This document shows, piece by piece, positions 35,240-44,816 of a stretch of 64,000 nucleotides of DNA. Position 1 is the first letter of the stretch. The number at the start of each line of letters is the position of its first letter. The DNA lies in assembly GCF_013283795.1 (NCBI RefSeq), contig NZ_JABSOD010000004.1:124001-188000 (forward strand). The letters are read 5' to 3'. Under the pieces are notes generated by a model. That model saw only the letters and a program-made list of their open reading frames with translations, ran no database searches and was not told where the DNA came from. Source of the stretch: Rheinheimera lutimaris (GTDB lineage: Bacteria; Pseudomonadota; Gammaproteobacteria; Enterobacterales; Alteromonadaceae). Both the position numbers and the translations under genes were made by a program.

Positions 35240-35504
35240 CAGTTTTTTCTGCCAGCCGATCTGTTCGGCCATTTTTTAGGCGTGATGCTGAATTTATCAG
35301 CAAAAAATGCTGAAAAAGACTGGTTATATAACGGCTTAGCGGAAAAAAAACCTACTGCTGTAACCCCTGACCGGTAGCAAAATTAAAAAAACTATTCTTT
35401 GCGTTGCCAGCCGGCATCGTGTTCCGGGTTGTTTTTGTATAAACTGGTTACAACCTCAGGGTTAGAGCAAGTGTCAAACCGGTATCACAACAGGATGAGA
35501 TATT
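35240..35504. other. Intergenic region before the XrtA-locus ATPase gene
   Basis: 265 bp upstream of the tRNA promoter and of the ATPase start. It contains a small hairpin (GCCGA / TCGGC then T6, about 35257-35278) of unclear use, and a TATAAA at about 35440. AGGATGAGA precedes the ATG at 35505. No coding sequence, sigma-54 site or repeat was recognised. Confidence 0.5.
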
Positions 35505-36506
35505 ATGTACGAAAAGTACTACGGGTTCAGGGAACGACCTTTTCAGCTTACACCAAACCATCAATGGTTCTATGCCAGTAAGCTACATAAACGTGCCCTC
35601 GCCTATCTGCAGTATGGCCTGTCTCAGGGCGAAGGTTTTATTGTTATTACCGGTGATGTCGGTACCGGTAAAACCACTATCGCCAATCAGTTACTGAGCC
35701 AGCTAAACCAGGATGAGATCATTGCCAAGCAAATCGTCACCTCTAAACTGGAGCCGGATGATCTGATCCGAATGATTGCTTCCTGCTTTAATCTGGTAGT
35801 AACAGACCATAGCAAAGCCAGTTACCTCGATGCGATATACAGCTATCTGAAACGTTTGCACGCCCAACACCGCAGAGCCCTGTTACTGGTCGATGAAGCG
35901 CAAAACCTGCCACTGGCGTCAATAGAAGAGCTGCGTATGCTGTCTAACTTTCAGTTAAACGGCAAACCGTTGCTGCAAAGTTTCTTGCTTGGACAAAACG
36001 AACTCAATGCCATCATACAAGCGCCGGATATGGAACAATTCCGCCAACGCATTATTGCCTCATCTAATTTATCCGCGTTTCAGTTAGACGATACCAAATC
36101 TTATATCCGCTATCGCCTGCATCAGGCCGGCGGTGATCTGCAGCTGCTGCAAGACGGCTGCTACGAGCTGATCCAACAGCAAAGTCGCGGTATTCCGCGT
36201 AAAATAAATACCATTATGGACCGGATCCTGTTGTTTGGTTATCTTGAAGAGTGTGCCGTAATAAGCGCCGACAACGTCAACACTGTACTGGAAGAAATAT
36301 CGCAGGAAATTGCCAATCAGACTGCCGGCGCCGCTGCCACTTCCGCCCCGGCTTTGCCAGTACAAACAACGCAGAATCTGCGTGCCGAGCTGTCGCAAAT
36401 GCTGGACAGCGAACTGGAGCAAAAAATAAAGATGGCAAAAGAGTTGGATGCATTACTGAAAAGACAACAGCAGCTACTGAGTAACCGTGATGGTAAAGAT
36501 AATTAA
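35505..36506 (+). CDS. XrtA-locus AAA ATPase (ExeA/GspA-like)
   Basis: A 333-residue ATPase beginning MYEKYYGFRERPFQLTPN, the hallmark N-terminus of the putative secretion ATPase of PEP-CTERM/XrtA loci. Walker A GDVGTGKTT is at residues 50-58 and Walker B LLLVDEAQN with Asp130-Glu131. A sensor/lid region follows (SRGIPRKINTIMDRILLF), then a linker and a short coiled-coil-like tail (LEQKIKMAKELDALLKRQQQ). It is convergent with the beta-barrel gene, not in the operon of the kinase. Role in polysaccharide export is inferred from locus membership. Confidence 0.9.
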   Translation: MYEKYYGFRERPFQLTPNHQWFYASKLHKRALAYLQYGLSQGEGFIVITGDVGTGKTTIANQLLSQLNQDEIIAKQIVTSKLEPDDLIRMIASCFNLVVTDHSKASYLDAIYSYLKRLHAQHRRALLLVDEAQNLPLASIEELRMLSNFQLNGKPLLQSFLLGQNELNAIIQAPDMEQFRQRIIASSNLSAFQLDDTKSYIRYRLHQAGGDLQLLQDGCYELIQQQSRGIPRKINTIMDRILLFGYLEECAVISADNVNTVLEEISQEIANQTAGAAATSAPALPVQTTQNLRAELSQMLDSELEQKIKMAKELDALLKRQQQLLSNRDGKDN

Positions 36507-36528
36507 CAGTGCCCGAAGCCGGGTAAAC

Positions 36529-38139
36529 TCAAAACTTGTGGCTGTAAGTTAACCAAACACGGTTTTCTTCAACATCAAAGCTATCTACTGTCGATTCACG
36601 TGTAAGTCGCCGCACACTGGCACTGACATTTGCATTGCCGTTCAGCTCACGGTTGACACCAAGCTCCAGTGAACTGTTGGAATCTCTGCGCTGTTCAGCA
36701 CTGTAATCAACCTCATAATAACGGCCGTTCAACAATAACCGCATATGGGACGAAAGCTGCCAGGATGCCTGCATCGACAAGGTATCGCGTTCGTTAAGCC
36801 TGGCCGACTCTACGTATTCATCCTCGCTCCTGCTGGCCAGCGCACTTAAAGTCAGTCGATTTTTACTGTAACCTACTGTCAGCGCAGCAGAGCGGCGTTG
36901 AATAATCTGTTCGCTAAGCTCAAGTTCGACATCAAACAATTGGCGAAAAGACTCACCGGTACCCAGCTGATAATTATTTGTAGGTGGCCGGAAACACTCA
37001 CTAATTTGTGTACTACCGTCAGGACAGACAAAAATACCCAAATCTTCAAATACCTCATCTAATGACGATAAGGTTTGTACCGAGTCTGTCAATGCCAGCC
37101 TGACCGATACAAAGCGCATATTGTAGCTTGCCTGCAAATTCGCTGTACGGCCAAAATAACGCCGGTCTAAATTGTACGACAAGGTAGTACGCCGGCTGGG
37201 AGCCAGAAAAATCTCGGTGCCAACATAAGTACCACTGGTATCGGCTTGAGAGGCATCGTTATTACCAGTGGTATAGCGGTTTTGCGTCACGTTAATGCGT
37301 GATGCTCTGCCAAACTGATATTCTAACCCTGCACCATAAGAGCGAAACTCATTGTTAAAATTACTGGTATTGTCATTCTGCTCATAACTACCACGACCAA
37401 TCAATGATAAGCCCGGCGCCAAAGGCACACCACCACTGCCATTGGCATTTTTACTGACAAAGTCTCCTCTGGCATCGCGCTCAGTTTTACGATAACTGCC
37501 GTTAAACTGCCAGAACAAGGTAGATTGACGTTTTGCGCTACCCAACGCCAATGTCGTTGTGTAAGAGTCATTGTCAAAATCGCCTGAGCCATCATCAACC
37601 TCGGGAGCCTCAGAGCGCAACGTCCGGTACGACAAGTCTAACTGTGCATTGACATCTGCCGTTCTTAAAGTCGTAAAACCGAGATTTGCACCATAACTGG
37701 TTGTTTTTGATAAATTTTCAGAGCCGGTAATAATGTCTGAAAACACACCGTTTTGCGAGTTGCGCACCCGGTGATTGCCGGCGGCATTTAAACCGAAGCT
37801 AAGTCGCTTGTCATACGCCGTCGCCAGATTGCGCCAGCTGTATTCCGTCAGGCTTTTGTGTGAACGTTGTTCATCTTTATACCATACCGCTTCATTTTGC
37901 AGATAAAACGATGAGGACAGGTTATTACCGGTCACGCCGACATTCAGCGAAGGCGTAACCAATGCCGCCAGGCCTTTGTCCAGTCCGGCTGATTGCTCGT
38001 TATCCCGCAACCAATAGGCATAAGAACCGAATTCCAGTTCAGGTGTTATCTTTACGTCTGCCGCCATAGCCGATGCAGCAATCATCGGCACAGCAATAAT
38101 GCCTGCAAGCATAGCGCTGGTGACAAAACGTTGTTTCAC
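36529..38139 (-). CDS. XrtA-locus outer-membrane beta-barrel protein
   Basis: A 536-residue protein with a signal peptide ending in ASAMA followed by ADVKITPELEFG, and a body of alternating short beta strands with a terminal aromatic strand ending in TYSHKF, as in outer-membrane barrels. It matches the barrel family found in PEP-CTERM exopolysaccharide loci (TIGR03016 type). GTG 38139 is chosen as start: it lies 4 bp after the kinase stop with GGTTAGGG upstream; an ATG at 38175 would overlap the kinase gene. Possible secretion pore for the polymer; not proven. Confidence 0.85.
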   Translation of the reverse strand: MKQRFVTSAMLAGIIAVPMIAASAMAADVKITPELEFGSYAYWLRDNEQSAGLDKGLAALVTPSLNVGVTGNNLSSSFYLQNEAVWYKDEQRSHKSLTEYSWRNLATAYDKRLSFGLNAAGNHRVRNSQNGVFSDIITGSENLSKTTSYGANLGFTTLRTADVNAQLDLSYRTLRSEAPEVDDGSGDFDNDSYTTTLALGSAKRQSTLFWQFNGSYRKTERDARGDFVSKNANGSGGVPLAPGLSLIGRGSYEQNDNTSNFNNEFRSYGAGLEYQFGRASRINVTQNRYTTGNNDASQADTSGTYVGTEIFLAPSRRTTLSYNLDRRYFGRTANLQASYNMRFVSVRLALTDSVQTLSSLDEVFEDLGIFVCPDGSTQISECFRPPTNNYQLGTGESFRQLFDVELELSEQIIQRRSAALTVGYSKNRLTLSALASRSEDEYVESARLNERDTLSMQASWQLSSHMRLLLNGRYYEVDYSAEQRRDSNSSLELGVNRELNGNANVSASVRRLTRESTVDSFDVEENRVWLTYSHKF

Positions 38140-38143
38140 CACC

Positions 38144-39043
38144 CTAACCCGCACCGTAATAGTAGCCATAACCATAACCTTTACCCTGGTTGCGGTGTGC
38201 TTTATTAATCAGAAAACCGGTAGCGATATCTTTGGGCAGTAATGTTACCGCCTGTTCAATTTCAGCGATTTTAGTCCGGTTCTCTTCCAGTACCACAACT
38301 GCCTGGCCGCACATAGACGCCATAACTGCGGTTTCATTTACACCGAGTAACGGCGGTGCGTCGAAGATAACGATGCGGTCCGGGTAACGCGAGGCAAATT
38401 CGTTAGCCAACATCAGCATGCGCTCACTGGCCAGTAGCTCCGTAGACAAATGGTGTGGCCGGCCGGCGGTAATAATTTTCAACCGCTCAACATTAGTGCT
38501 GAGCATAATATCAGAGACCAGGATCTCATCTGACAGCAAATAATCGGTTAAACCAATATCGTATTTTATGTTCAGGCTTTTCGATACGCTTGGCCGCAAT
38601 ACATCACTGTCAACCAACAACACAGTTTTGTCTTGCTCCAGCGCTATACTCAATGCCAGATTAATAGCCGAAAAAGTTTTACCTTCACCGGGCCTGGAGC
38701 TGGTGACCAGAATAAGATTAGGATGTTTTAATGTGCTGCTTAATGCGCCAAAAGCGTTGTTGATCAGTTTGCGTTTAATAACGCGGTATTCTTCGTTAAT
38801 TAAACGACGTTCACTGGACAATGACACAAAGTTCTTTTTCTCAAGCTCGGACAAATTCAGCTCAATAGAGGCTTTATACTGCGCCGGCTCAGCCGTTTCA
38901 GTTGCAGATGCGGCTGCAAGTGGTTCAGCGGCTTCAACAGCGATGTCCGGCTGTGGCCGTTGCTGGGCGCGTTCAACAGTGCTTAACGGTTTACTGTCCG
39001 ACTGCTGTACTTGTTTGTTAATGGCTTTTTCAATAATACTCAC
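38144..39043 (-). CDS. XrtA-associated tyrosine autokinase
   Basis: A 299-residue BY-kinase, the cytoplasmic half of a Wzc-like system. Walker A is SRPGEGKT (116-123), Walker A' VLLVDSDVLRP (Asp145, Asp147) and Walker B IVIFDAPPLL. The C-terminus has the tyrosine cluster YGYGYYYG that is autophosphorylated in this family. The conserved N-terminal MSIIEKAINK motif matches the PEP-CTERM kinase branch. It overlaps the chain-length gene by 4 bp (ATGA). The likely counter-acting phosphatase is the low-molecular-weight PTP at 61226. Confidence 0.93.
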   Translation of the reverse strand: MSIIEKAINKQVQQSDSKPLSTVERAQQRPQPDIAVEAAEPLAAASATETAEPAQYKASIELNLSELEKKNFVSLSSERRLINEEYRVIKRKLINNAFGALSSTLKHPNLILVTSSRPGEGKTFSAINLALSIALEQDKTVLLVDSDVLRPSVSKSLNIKYDIGLTDYLLSDEILVSDIMLSTNVERLKIITAGRPHHLSTELLASERMLMLANEFASRYPDRIVIFDAPPLLGVNETAVMASMCGQAVVVLEENRTKIAEIEQAVTLLPKDIATGFLINKAHRNQGKGYGYGYYYGAG

Positions 39044-40635
39044 CGGATAACCCTCAATAACAACTCAGCCGAACGACCAAACAACACTTCGTTACTTAAC
39101 AAAGCAATATAACAGAGCAACAAGCCACCACTGAGCATGGCAAAATAAACAAAATGCATTCTGACCTGTTTTAAGATGGTGTATTTATCCGTGTGTGATA
39201 CCACACCAAACACCGGAAAATCGGTGATGCTTTGCAACTGCGAGGCCCGGGTTAACACCGGCGATATTAAACTACGTAAAAATGCTAAACATATCCCCAG
39301 CGCAATACCAACAAACAGCACCAGCGTATAAAACAAGCCGCGGTTAGGCCCTGACGGCGTAAGCGGCACTCTGGGCGGTTCAATTACATTAAACTGCACA
39401 TCCTGCTCAGAGGCGTCGGCTCTGCGGGATAACTCTGCAGACTCTCGTCGGGACAGCAAAGCTTCATATTTGGATTTAGTAATATCGTAGTCGCGATTCA
39501 ACCCGGTAAATTCGGCTTCTATCTCCGGAATTAAGTTGAGCTTACTTTCTAATTCAACGACATTATCTTCATATGCCTTGACCCGCACCTTGGTTGACGC
39601 TACTTCCGTTTCCAGCCTGGAGACACTGATCCGCAGTTCCTGATACACCGCATTCTGATTAAGATTGACATTCTGTCCCGGGTTCTCAGAAGAGATCTGC
39701 GCCAGAGTTTCCAGTTCTGCATCACGGTCAGTTTCCAGTTGTGCCAACAGACGTTTGGTCTCCAGTACATCCGGATGAAACTCGGTATAACGGATTAACA
39801 AGTTGTCCAGTTGTGACTGCAGATTTTTAATACGCTCGTCAAACTGAGTTGCGGGGCGGTTAGCGCTGCCGGTAAAAGGCATAACACCAAACACCGGCTC
39901 TTCGCCGGCTAACTGACTTTTGGCTGAGCTTAATCTTGTTTCCAACTCGCGCAATGCCAGTCTGGCTTCCTCCAGCCGGCTTTTTTCACTGCTGATTTGA
40001 CTGTAATAATCACTTTGATTGCCGGGCAGCATGTTCATGCGTTGCTTTTTAAAGTCCGATAAACGAATTTCGGCCTCCATCAGGCGCCGTTCATAATCAG
40101 CAATCTGGTTGTTAAGAAAGCGCTCCGCCGTTTGTGAGTCAGCGCGGCTTGAACCAAGCTGGCCCTCAACAAAGTTATTTAACGTTTCCTGCACCACCTT
40201 TAGCGCCATTTGCGGCTGCGGATTACTGTAGGAAATAACGTAAATATTTTCGCGACCGGATGCCGATATCTTAATTTGGCTTTGTAAGCCGTCAATTAAA
40301 GCCTCAAAGGCTTTGTCGTCTTTTGCCTGAATATCCAAATCAGTGGCACGGGCGATTTTTTCCAAATTCGGCCGGCTTAGTAAGGTTCTGGCCATCAGCT
40401 TTATTTCGTCATCGCTGTTAGTACGCAGCGCCAGCCCTTGCAACAAGGGTTGCAACACGGTGCTGGTTTCGACGTACAGCTTGGCGTTTGCCTCAAAGGT
40501 GGGCGGCATATTGTAGACATAAAACCAACCGGCCGGACAAATTAACCAAGCGGTAATCACTACATATCGCCGGCGCAACCACACACCCTGTACATAGGTG
40601 TATACCTGCTCAATGGCCTGTTGTAACTCTCTCAT
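39040..40635 (-). CDS. XrtA-locus polysaccharide chain-length determinant (Wzz-like)
   Basis: A 531-residue inner-membrane protein with transmembrane helices at about 24-42 and 430-450, plus a further hydrophobic stretch near the C-terminus (about 495-515), enclosing a long periplasmic coiled-coil region (residues about 165-390, rich in Leu/Glu/Arg heptads). A proline-rich VIEPPRVPLTPSGPNRG motif precedes the second helix, as in Wzz/Wzc proteins. It pairs with the separate kinase encoded downstream. GGGAG lies before the ATG. Confidence 0.92.
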   Translation of the reverse strand: MRELQQAIEQVYTYVQGVWLRRRYVVITAWLICPAGWFYVYNMPPTFEANAKLYVETSTVLQPLLQGLALRTNSDDEIKLMARTLLSRPNLEKIARATDLDIQAKDDKAFEALIDGLQSQIKISASGRENIYVISYSNPQPQMALKVVQETLNNFVEGQLGSSRADSQTAERFLNNQIADYERRLMEAEIRLSDFKKQRMNMLPGNQSDYYSQISSEKSRLEEARLALRELETRLSSAKSQLAGEEPVFGVMPFTGSANRPATQFDERIKNLQSQLDNLLIRYTEFHPDVLETKRLLAQLETDRDAELETLAQISSENPGQNVNLNQNAVYQELRISVSRLETEVASTKVRVKAYEDNVVELESKLNLIPEIEAEFTGLNRDYDITKSKYEALLSRRESAELSRRADASEQDVQFNVIEPPRVPLTPSGPNRGLFYTLVLFVGIALGICLAFLRSLISPVLTRASQLQSITDFPVFGVVSHTDKYTILKQVRMHFVYFAMLSGGLLLCYIALLSNEVLFGRSAELLLRVIR

Positions 40636-40686
40636 GTATCACTCCCTGAACCTACGCAGTGAACCCTTACTGCTGATTGTTGCTAT

Positions 40687-41319
40687 TTAAAACCATGCTT
40701 CCGGTATGATGATAATATCGCCCGGTAAGATATCAACATTGGCGCTGATTTCCCCTTCCCGAATAAGATTATCAAGCTGTAAATCAAATGTCCTTTGCTG
40801 ACCGTCTTTTACCCTAACCAATTTAGCTGCGTTGCCGTCAGCAAACTCGGTTAAGCCGCCTACCGCAATCATCAAGTCCAGCAACGTCATATACTCACGA
40901 TAACTTATTGCCTGAGGATTAGACGCCGCACCTATAACGCGGACCTGCTCGCTGTATGGGCCTACAAAGCCGGTCATCGACACCGTGACCACAGGATCAC
41001 GAATGTACTTACTTAATATGGCTTCCATGTCCCGCGCCAGCTGCGTTGGCGTTTTACCACTGACAGGGACATCCTCAACCAGCGAAGTGGTAATTTTGCC
41101 ATCCGGCCTGACAATGAAGCCCCCTGACAATTCCGGGTTGCGCCAAACGAAAATAGAAACAGAATCACCCGGACCTATCAGGTACTGGTAATTGTCGACA
41201 GAGGTAGTGAGGGAGTTTTGCACTGTTGCCGGCGGTAACGGATTAACCGAGCAACCGGCTAAAAACAGACTTAAAATCAATGCTAAACCGCAATATCCTT
41301 TCGCAGATGACGCCATCAT
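40687..41319 (-). CDS. Polysaccharide export lipoprotein (Wza-like, XrtA type)
   Basis: A 210-residue protein with a lipoprotein signal (LILSLFLAGCS, lipobox LAGC), a polysaccharide export domain (YLIGPGDSVSIFVWRNPELSGGFIVRPDGKITTSLVEDVPVSG) and one SLBB domain (VRVIGAASNPQAISYREYMTLLDLMIAVGGLTEFADGN). It ends DIIIIPEAWF and lacks the C-terminal helix of Wza, as usual in the short XrtA/PEP-CTERM export family. First gene of the minus-strand export block; divergent from the initiating transferase. Confidence 0.92.
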   Translation of the reverse strand: MMASSAKGYCGLALILSLFLAGCSVNPLPPATVQNSLTTSVDNYQYLIGPGDSVSIFVWRNPELSGGFIVRPDGKITTSLVEDVPVSGKTPTQLARDMEAILSKYIRDPVVTVSMTGFVGPYSEQVRVIGAASNPQAISYREYMTLLDLMIAVGGLTEFADGNAAKLVRVKDGQQRTFDLQLDNLIREGEISANVDILPGDIIIIPEAWF

Positions 41320-41375
41320 AGTACTGGTCCTTTTACTGATGCCCTGACAATATAACTTAAAAATTTACGCTTGTG

Positions 41376-41410
41376 CGGCAAAAAAAGAAAATATAATTTC
41401 TGTTTTGCCG
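41376..41410. repeat. Imperfect inverted repeat in the divergent EPS promoter region
   Basis: Arms CGGCAAAA and TTTTGCCG pair perfectly; with one mismatch and one bulge the pairing extends to about 14 bp around ATATAA. It lies between the two divergent start codons, with a TATAAT at 41420-41425. It could be an operator for the locus. Confidence 0.6.
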
Positions 41411-41505
41411 TAGAAATAGTATAATTACTGAGCTAAATTTTGCAGATGGATATGCAATACAGGTCTGCAACAGCCTAAACGCAATGGATGCACAAGGATG
41501 TCGTT

Positions 41506-42915
41506 ATGAGTATAGCAAGTCGTTATGGACGAAATACGATTGCAGATAAGCTCTTTCTCTTGGGTGAGTTAGTACTGTTAGCTCTCTCCAGTATGTTGGC
41601 CAGTTATATCTACAGTTTTTATTCTTCCCCTGTTCCTCTCGATCACCGCCTGATAAACGCTTTGTTGTTTACAGCCTCTGTTATGCTGTGTGCGCTTTCA
41701 GTTGGCTTATATGACCAAAAGCTGCGTGAAAGCCAGAAAGGCATAATCAAGCGTGTTGTTATTACCTTAGCCTTTAACGCCATTCTGCTCGAATTTATCG
41801 TGTTTCAGCTGTTTTCAGCTTTGCATATCGGCACGGTATATCTGGCTATGGCCTCTGCAATTGCCGCCTTTTTGCTGTCCTGTTTCAGGGCGTTTTTTCA
41901 TTACCATGACATTACCCGTATCAGCAGACGACGGATCTTAATCTTAGGTGCCGGTGAGCGGGCGTCTATTATCGAGCGTCGCATGCGGCGTAATGTCGAC
42001 AAACGTAATTTTGAAATTGTCGGTTTTACGCCGATAGAAGGTGACAAAAACGCCGCTATTCCGGAGCATCGTTTAATCCGGTTTGATTATCAAAATGATC
42101 TGTTCCAATTTGTCACTGAAAATAACATCGATCAGTTAGTGATTGCCTGTGATGAACGCCGCAATATGCTGCCGGTAGAGCACTTGTTTAAGTGTAAAAC
42201 CCGCGGCATTGATGTAATCGAGATACTTGATTTTATTGAGCGGGAAACCGGCCAGATTGCAGTTAACCTGATTTACCCCAGTTGGGTGATCTACGCCAAC
42301 GGCCTCGATTTAAATCAACGTTTTAAAACCAATCTTGATTATAAACTTAACCTGGTCCTTGCCGTGCTGTTGTTAACGGTAACCTGGCCTATTATGTTGA
42401 TTACCGCGTTAATGATTTATCTGGAAGATGGCCGCAAAACCGGCGCACCAATTTTTTACCGCCAATTACGGGTAGGTTTTGATGGTAAGCCTTTTTATAT
42501 CCTCAAATTCCGCAGTATGCGACATGACGCAGAAAAAAACGGTGCACGCTGGGCGACTACCAATGACGACAGAGTGACCCGAGTTGGTCGTATTATCCGC
42601 AAGTACCGTATAGATGAATTGCCACAATTGATGAATGTGCTGGCCGGTGAAATGGGTTTTGTGGGCCCGCGTCCGGAGCGTCCCGAGTTTGTCCACCAAT
42701 TGGTTAAAGATATCCCCTATTACAACCAACGCCACAATGTGAAGCCCGGGTTAACCGGTTGGGCTCAACTTAAATATCCCTATGGTTCAAGTGCAGAAGA
42801 CGCACAGGAAAAACTTAAATTTGACCTGTACTATATCAAGCACCGCAGCCTGTTCCTCGATTTAATGATCTTAATCAGAACGGTGGAAATAGTGCTGTTT
42901 GGTAAAGGGCGTTAA
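41506..42915 (+). CDS. epsB: Undecaprenyl-phosphate sugar phosphotransferase (EpsB, XrtA type)
   Basis: A 469-residue polyprenyl-phosphate sugar transferase that starts repeat-unit assembly. Four N-terminal membrane helices (about 15-125), a Rossmann-like central region (RRILILGAGERASIIERR), another helix (about 283-305) and the C-terminal bacterial sugar transferase domain (FYRQLRVGFDGKPFYILKFRSM, KYRIDELPQLMNVLAGEMGFVGPRPERPEF). The ATG at 41506 has AAGGA 7 bases upstream and is preferred over ATG 41488. First gene of the plus-strand operon. The sugar transferred is not known. Confidence 0.92.
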   Translation: MSIASRYGRNTIADKLFLLGELVLLALSSMLASYIYSFYSSPVPLDHRLINALLFTASVMLCALSVGLYDQKLRESQKGIIKRVVITLAFNAILLEFIVFQLFSALHIGTVYLAMASAIAAFLLSCFRAFFHYHDITRISRRRILILGAGERASIIERRMRRNVDKRNFEIVGFTPIEGDKNAAIPEHRLIRFDYQNDLFQFVTENNIDQLVIACDERRNMLPVEHLFKCKTRGIDVIEILDFIERETGQIAVNLIYPSWVIYANGLDLNQRFKTNLDYKLNLVLAVLLLTVTWPIMLITALMIYLEDGRKTGAPIFYRQLRVGFDGKPFYILKFRSMRHDAEKNGARWATTNDDRVTRVGRIIRKYRIDELPQLMNVLAGEMGFVGPRPERPEFVHQLVKDIPYYNQRHNVKPGLTGWAQLKYPYGSSAEDAQEKLKFDLYYIKHRSLFLDLMILIRTVEIVLFGKGR

Positions 42916-43769
42916 TGCAGATGACATTACCCGCAGTAAGAAGTAATGCCCTGACAGTCGACGTAGAAGATTATTTTCATGTAGCGGCATTTGATACCAC
43001 TGTCTCTTCAGACAATTGGGCTAAATTGCCGCAACGGGTGGAACGCAATACCGAAAGGCTATTGGAGCAATTTGACCACAGTCAGGCTAAAGCGACATTT
43101 TTTATTCTGGGCTGGGTTGCCGAGCGTTATCCGCAACTGGTGCAGAAAATACATGCCGCTGGCCATGAAGTAGCCAGCCACGGCTACAATCATGCTAAAG
43201 CCTCAGTGCAAACTGCAGCAGAATTTGCCACAGATATAAGCCGGGCTAAGGCCTTACTGGAAGACATTACCGGTAGTGCCGTTACCGGCTACCGGGCACC
43301 CAGCTTTTCCATCGGTAAAAGTAACGAATGGGCCTTCGATGCGCTGGCTGAGGCAGGTTATCTGTACAGTTCAAGCACCTACCCGGTAGTACACGATTTA
43401 TACGGCACCCCGGACTGGCCACAGCAACCTTACAAAAGGCCGGAAGGCATTTGGGAGTGCCCGATGCCGGTATTAAATAAAGCCGGTAAGCAATGGCCGG
43501 TAGCCGGTGGCGGTTACTTCCGGCTTATGCCTTATTGGCTGAGTAAAAAATGTATCGACAGCTACTTACAGCAAAGCACGGCTCCTTATATGTTTTATTT
43601 TCATCCGTGGGAAATTGACCCGCAGCAACCGCGGTTTAACGCTGCGCCATTAAAATCACGCTTACGCCACTATACTAACTTGCACCGGATGAGTGCGAAG
43701 CTGGACCGGCTGCTGCATGATTATCAGTGGCGCACGGTACGGGAAGTTTATCAGGCGTATTTTGTTTAA
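42915..43769 (+). CDS. XrtA-system polysaccharide deacetylase
   Basis: A 284-residue NodB-fold protein with DUF3473-like C-terminus. Motif 1 is LTVDVEDYFHV near residue 15, motif 2 ASHGYNHAK (metal-binding His pair), then GYRAPSFS and the late YFHPWEID. This is the family found next to EpsB in PEP-CTERM loci. There is no signal peptide, so it would act on lipid-linked or cytoplasmic intermediates. Start ATG overlaps the epsB stop (TAATG). Confidence 0.92.
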   Translation: MQMTLPAVRSNALTVDVEDYFHVAAFDTTVSSDNWAKLPQRVERNTERLLEQFDHSQAKATFFILGWVAERYPQLVQKIHAAGHEVASHGYNHAKASVQTAAEFATDISRAKALLEDITGSAVTGYRAPSFSIGKSNEWAFDALAEAGYLYSSSTYPVVHDLYGTPDWPQQPYKRPEGIWECPMPVLNKAGKQWPVAGGGYFRLMPYWLSKKCIDSYLQQSTAPYMFYFHPWEIDPQQPRFNAAPLKSRLRHYTNLHRMSAKLDRLLHDYQWRTVREVYQAYFV

Positions 43770-43783
43770 CTAAAGGGAAGCTA

Positions 43784-44812
43784 ATGTATCAATTGAATAC
43801 ATTGTCGCTCATGGACGAGCAAGCGGTGGCATGGGATAAGTTTGTCAACGCCTGTGACGACGCGACTTTTTTTCATTTATCCGGCTGGCAGCAGGTTATT
43901 ACCGCTACCGGTCATCGCTGTTATTACCTTTATGCCACACAACACAACCGGATAGTTGGTGTGCTGCCGCTGGCCAGAGTAAAAAGTTTATTATTCGGCG
44001 ATGCACTGGTCTCTACCCCATTCTGTGTCTATGGCGGTGCTTTAGGCGAGCCGGATGTGAGGCGCTTTTTAGAACAAGCTGCTGTGGAATTGGCCACTTC
44101 CCTTAATGTGCACCATTTGGAGTTGCGTTATAAAACCGCGCAGCAGAATAACTTTACCACCCGCAGCCAACATGCCTGCTTTGCGTCAGCTCTGGCCGAC
44201 ACACCGGAGCAAATATTGGCCAATATTAAAAAGAAACAGCGGGCTGTCATCCGCCAGGCGTTGAATGAGCCGCTGAATTTCACTCTGGACAGCAATAGCG
44301 ACGACTTTTATCAAACCTATTCCGAAAGTGTCCGAAACCTGGGCACTCCGGTATTCAGCAAAGCTTTTTTCCGCAAAATCAGTGAGGTATTTCCTCAGCA
44401 CACCGAAATCCTCACAGTAAGACGACAACACAAAGCGGTGTCATCAGTATTAAGTTTTTACTTTAAAAATGAAGTCTTGCCTTACTACGGCGGCGGCACC
44501 GCCGATGCCAAGCTATTAAAAAGCAATGACTACATGTATTACCAATTAATGTGTCACGCGCGGATGGACAAAGCCTGCAACAGCTATGATTTCGGCCGCA
44601 GTAAACTTGACTCCGGCGCTTACCATTACAAGCGACACTGGGGTATGCAGCCGGTAGAGTTGCCCTATCAGTACCACCTGGTTAAAGCTGCGGCTTTGCC
44701 GGACATCAGCCCGAATAACCCTAAGTATCAGCTGTTTATTAAGCTGTGGCAACACCTGCCGCTGGCTGCCAGCCAATGGCTGGGGCCTAAACTTTCACGC
44801 TATCTGGGATAA
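43784..44812 (+). CDS. FemAB-like protein of XrtA systems
   Basis: A 342-residue GNAT/FemAB-fold protein. The N-terminal WDKFVNACDDATFFHLSGWQQVI and the core ILANIKKKQRAVIRQALN and YYQLMCHARMDKACNSYDFGRSKLDSG are typical of the PEP-CTERM-associated FemAB family. FemAB enzymes transfer amino acids from aminoacyl-tRNA; related GNATs transfer acyl groups. Here it probably decorates the polymer, but the donor is unknown. The ATG at 43784 follows AAAGGGAAG; the longer frame overlaps the deacetylase. Confidence 0.88.
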   Translation: MYQLNTLSLMDEQAVAWDKFVNACDDATFFHLSGWQQVITATGHRCYYLYATQHNRIVGVLPLARVKSLLFGDALVSTPFCVYGGALGEPDVRRFLEQAAVELATSLNVHHLELRYKTAQQNNFTTRSQHACFASALADTPEQILANIKKKQRAVIRQALNEPLNFTLDSNSDDFYQTYSESVRNLGTPVFSKAFFRKISEVFPQHTEILTVRRQHKAVSSVLSFYFKNEVLPYYGGGTADAKLLKSNDYMYYQLMCHARMDKACNSYDFGRSKLDSGAYHYKRHWGMQPVELPYQYHLVKAAALPDISPNNPKYQLFIKLWQHLPLAASQWLGPKLSRYLG

Positions 44813-44816
44813 CGGT

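Noticed and set aside
35240-35504. Possible sigma-54 promoter for the XrtA locus
   Set aside because: No TGGCAC-N5-TTGC-type element was found on either strand here or in 41320-41505.
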